DNA of 5,651 nucleotides, taken from positions 1 to 5,651 of the forward strand of contig JAQTMP010000046.1 of the NCBI GenBank assembly GCA_028714275.1, read 5' to 3'. The notes beneath the pieces are model-generated. The model was not told the origin of the DNA. It did not search any database and saw nothing but the letters and a program-made list of their open reading frames with translations. Source of the DNA: Candidatus Paceibacterota bacterium (GTDB lineage: Bacteria; Patescibacteriota; Minisyncoccia; Phycocordibacterales; CAINVO01). This document shows positions 4,765 through 5,651 of the stretch, piece by piece. A program made the position numbers and the translations under genes. Every line of letters begins with the position of its first letter. Positions within the stretch are counted from its first letter, which is position 1.

Positions 4765-5651
4765 ATTGATACTGTATGTACAACGGCTGGGGCTTCAATT
4801 TCAAAAGCTCAGCGGGAGTAAGCATGTGGGTGCTTGGTGGCTTGATGTCATTCTTATAAAACAATTTGAAACCCGTAAACTGCACAGGTTCAGAAAAAAT
4901 AAACTGCTGATAAGTGTTGAGTTTTCTAGCCGGGGAGCTCCAGCCATCCATATCCATAACTATCTGCACTTCAGGTAAAGGAGTGATCTGCTTGTAGTTG
5001 GTGACCATTCTCTGAGTAAAGCGATGGACCACTAATATTTTAGGTGGCAGATTATTTTTTTTGACTAAATCAGCTAAATAATTGGCTGCAAAATTTATGT
5101 CCGTCGCATCCATAGTCCCTATCTCAGTCCCCGGCTTGGCTCCAGATTTCATGGAAAATTCAGGGTCTAAAGATAGATGGACCTGAGGCATTTGCAAATA
5201 TTTTTCGAGCAAAGGAATCTCCGTCTGAACATTGCTCAGACCCACTTGCACGTCCAGAAAAACAAGCCCGTGTACTTTTTCAGCAAGCTGCACGGCATAA
5301 TCAATCTGACTATCTGGCATCCGTAATCTGTATTTGCCATCTGCTCCCGGGCTTCCTTGGGCGGTGACCGCGATATAGTCAATGGCTGGTATGACTGGAG
5401 TACTTGGATCGGCCGCTTTCCAGTCCGCCACTACCCCCTCGAGCATTTGAAGCATTTGAGCTTCCGGATATTCTCCGAGCACTCCCATTTTTGTAGAATA
5501 AAAGTTACCGTAATACGCGACGATGCGGTTGAAAGGCAGGAGCGCTCCAGCTATCGGATAGGCTGTCTTGACTGGCCAGAGATGTGGCACTATTTTTTTT
5601 GTGGACGAAGCTGTCGAGCTTTTAGTAGAGGTGCCCGAAAGCGTAGATCCG
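4763..5651 (-). CDS. Exported barrel-like protein of unknown function, 5' end outside window
   Basis: The frame is open from the right edge to TAA at 4763. A GTG at 5590 could be called as a start, but the 20 codons above it continue the frame as a Ser/Thr-rich linker (GSTLSGTSTKSSTASSTKK), so the true start and probably a signal or anchor peptide lie beyond 5651. Numbering from the GTG, residues 22-275 show repeated strand-like blocks: RIVAYYG (22-28), PVIPAIDYIA (65-74), GLVFLDVQVG (108-117), VHLSLDPEFS (137-146), ILVVHRF (185-191), VQIVMDMDGW (208-217) and GFKLFYKND (240-248). Most end in Asp, Glu or His, as in TIM-barrel hydrolases with active sites at strand ends. I recall similar unnamed exported proteins in Actinobacteria and CPR genomes but know no assigned function. 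It lies 17 nt upstream of the GH18 gene, so the two may act together on the envelope. Confidence 0.85.
   Translation of the reverse strand, partial: GSTLSGTSTKSSTASSTKKIVPHLWPVKTAYPIAGALLPFNRIVAYYGNFYSTKMGVLGEYPEAQMLQMLEGVVADWKAADPSTPVIPAIDYIAVTAQGSPGADGKYRLRMPDSQIDYAVQLAEKVHGLVFLDVQVGLSNVQTEIPLLEKYLQMPQVHLSLDPEFSMKSGAKPGTEIGTMDATDINFAANYLADLVKKNNLPPKILVVHRFTQRMVTNYKQITPLPEVQIVMDMDGWSSPARKLNTYQQFIFSEPVQFTGFKLFYKNDIKPPSTHMLTPAELLKLKPQPLYIQYQ

Noticed and set aside
1..5651. Alternative genetic code (TGA read as Gly or Trp, as in some CPR groups)
   Set aside because: All five complete proteins are full length and end with their expected terminal motifs under the standard code. No frame is broken by TGA; the absence of TGA among six stops is too small a sample.
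1..5651. CRISPR arrays, tRNA or rRNA genes, insertion sequences or phage modules
   Set aside because: No direct repeat arrays, cloverleaf features, transposase or integrase motifs were seen on either strand; coding genes fill almost the entire window.

Overview
The window reads as a compact, gene-dense bacterial segment of moderate GC with no ribosomal or transfer RNA gene, CRISPR array or mobile element. The gene content is an exported GH18 hydrolase, a 7-TM DUF2914 membrane protein, an uncharacterised exported barrel-like protein and a DrrAB-type exporter. Shine-Dalgarno sites are mostly absent and the gaps between genes are very short. Together these suggest a member of the Candidate Phyla Radiation (Patescibacteria, perhaps Parcubacteria-like). 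That placement is an inference from style and gene content, not a proof. The standard genetic code fits: all domains are full length, and the six visible stop codons are TAA or TAG (three each).

Layout. At the left edge (1-36, minus) are the first 12 codons of a gene running out of the window. Its start, MAHEKTYIYGRH, looks like the N-terminus of an RlmB/TrmH-type RNA 2'-O-methyltransferase. It diverges from a complete class I SAM-dependent methyltransferase (87-911, plus) across about 50 bp that contain the palindromic -10 box AGTATACT. The methyltransferase meets the next gene tail to tail with only 3 bp between them.

From 915 to the right edge everything is on the minus strand. In transcription order the genes are: an exported barrel-like protein of unknown function whose 5' end lies outside the window (4763-5651); a signal-peptide-bearing GH18 protein (3687-4745); a 7-TM protein with a C-terminal DUF2914 domain (2559-3662); an ABC exporter ATPase (1689-2504); and its ABC-2 permease (915-1661). 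Gaps are 17, 24, 54 and 27 bp and no convincing intrinsic terminator is seen, so read-through is possible. The first three genes suggest an envelope or cell-wall module. The last two form a self-contained two-gene exporter, probably for a small hydrophobic molecule, drug or envelope component.

The most distinctive signal is regulatory. The 8-bp palindrome AGTATACT occurs three times, each time just upstream of a start codon, and a TATACT half occurs at a fourth gene start. At the GH18 and DUF2914 genes the box ends exactly 6 nt before the ATG, which puts the expected transcription start on or next to the start codon. This geometry predicts leaderless mRNAs, and at the divergent locus it predicts one symmetric -10 element firing in both directions.
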